Below are positions 5,964 through 6,597 of a DNA stretch of 6,597 nt, one piece after another. Both the position numbers and the translations under genes were made by a program. Source of the DNA: Bacteroidota bacterium (GTDB lineage Bacteria > Bacteroidota > Bacteroidia > Bacteroidales > Paludibacteraceae); the NCBI GenBank assembly GCA_017860335.1, contig JAFNAU010000175.1, positions 1 to 6,597 of the forward strand. Direction: 5' to 3'. The stretch's first letter is position 1, and every line of letters begins with the position of its first letter. Under the pieces are notes generated by a model, which had not been told where the DNA came from, searched no databases, and saw only the letters and a list, made by a program, of their open reading frames with translations.

Positions 5964-6597
5964 TTATTTACTGATACCCACCCGGTTCATTATAAATGCC
6001 AGTTCGAAAGCTGTATCTTTTATGCTGTCGTAACGACCTGTAGCGCCACCATGACCCGAATCCATGTTCATATGCAAAATCAGTATATTATCGTCTGTTT
6101 TGAGAGCACGAAGTTTTGCCGTGTATTTACTGGGTTCGTGGAATAAAACCTGCGAATCGTTAATACCTCCCGTAACGAGCATATTCGGATAATTCTGAGC
6201 TTTTATATTATCGTAGGGGGAGTAAGAAAGCATATAGCGGAAATATTCCTCTTCGTTGGGATTTCCCCATTCTTCATACTCGCCGGTAGTGAGCGGCAGT
6301 GTTTCGTCGAGCATGGTAGTTACCACATCGACAAAAGGAACCTGTGCAACAATAGTCTGATACAAATCTGGACGCATATTAGCTACTGCTCCCATCAGCA
6401 AGCCTCCGGCGCTGCCACCCATCGCTGCCAACTTGTCTGCTGAAGTATATTTATCAGCAATCAGCTTTTCACTACAGGCGATAAAGTCCGTAAATGTGTT
6501 TTTCTTTTTCAGCAGTTTTCCGTCTTCGTACCACTGTTCGCCCATGTCGCTACCGCCGCGTATCTGAGCAATGCCAAACACGAAACCACGATCAATC
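5964..6597 (-). CDS. ptrB: Oligopeptidase B (S9A serine peptidase), C-terminal part
   Basis: C-terminal alpha/beta-hydrolase domain of a prolyl-oligopeptidase-family enzyme; the gene runs off the right edge, so the N-terminal propeller and true start are missing. The frame is open through 6597: the GTG at 6581 is an internal Val within IDRGFVFGIAQIRGGSDMG. The catalytic triad is visible: Ser in GGSAGG (codon at 6411-6413), Asp in GINDSQV (6156-6158), and His in DSGHGGATG (6051-6053). The Ser-to-Asp and Ser-to-His distances (85 and 120 residues) equal those of E. coli oligopeptidase B as I recall it (S532, D617, H652). Two Glu residues in LTTGEYEEWGNP lie 44 and 46 residues after the Ser, where that enzyme's P1-binding E576 and E578 sit. 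This supports cleavage of short peptides after Arg or Lys. No signal peptide can be judged. It converges on the HhH-barrel gene with 24 nt between stop codons and is closed by the terminator at 5902-5946. Confidence 0.95.
   Translation of the reverse strand, partial: IDRGFVFGIAQIRGGSDMGEQWYEDGKLLKKKNTFTDFIACSEKLIADKYTSADKLAAMGGSAGGLLMGAVANMRPDLYQTIVAQVPFVDVVTTMLDETLPLTTGEYEEWGNPNEEEYFRYMLSYSPYDNIKAQNYPNMLVTGGINDSQVLFHEPSKYTAKLRALKTDDNILILHMNMDSGHGGATGRYDSIKDTAFELAFIMNRVGISK

Noticed and set aside
5955..6146. 63-residue plus-strand open frame over the peptidase 3' end
   Set aside because: It overlaps the catalytic His and Asp region of oligopeptidase B on the other strand and has no recognisable features.

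Overview
The window looks like a chromosomal segment from a member of the Bacteroidota, most likely order Bacteroidales. The evidence is a DUF4294 protein, a PorV/PorQ-like barrel, a helix-hairpin-helix/outer-membrane-barrel protein, signal peptides cleaved before Gln, start codons with almost no Shine-Dalgarno sequence, and promoter octamers of the form TAnnTTTG. Genus cannot be fixed from this alone. Nothing in the window suggests a mobile element, CRISPR array, rRNA or tRNA.

Layout. (1) 29-1006, plus: a short-chain polyprenyl diphosphate synthase with both aspartate-rich motifs. (2) 1032-1601, plus: an uncharacterised soluble helical protein with a Bacteroidetes-type -7 box just before its start. 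(3) 1626-2234 and 2290-2928, both minus: 5-formyltetrahydrofolate cyclo-ligase and, upstream of it, an exported DUF4294 protein. They probably share a transcript driven by a good promoter at 2942-2973. (4) 2929-3130: a 202-bp AT-rich divergent intergenic region. (5) 3131-3952 and 3960-5939, plus: a two-gene envelope operon, a PorV/PorQ-like outer-membrane barrel followed 7 nt later by a 659-residue protein with a periplasmic ComEA-like helix-hairpin-helix region and a long beta-rich part. (6) 5902-5946: a strong terminator hairpin that overlaps the end of that last gene and serves the convergent gene. (7) 5964-6597, minus: the catalytic C-terminal part of an oligopeptidase B (S9A serine peptidase), cut by the window edge.

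The first half is mainly metabolic housekeeping (isoprenoid and folate metabolism) with one unknown; the second half is envelope proteins plus a peptidase. No single pathway joins them all. The most interesting parts are the barrel/HhH-barrel operon, whose role is not established, and the way its second gene ends: the last residues and stop codon lie inside the neighbour's terminator, and the final barrel strand expected from the family is not in frame.
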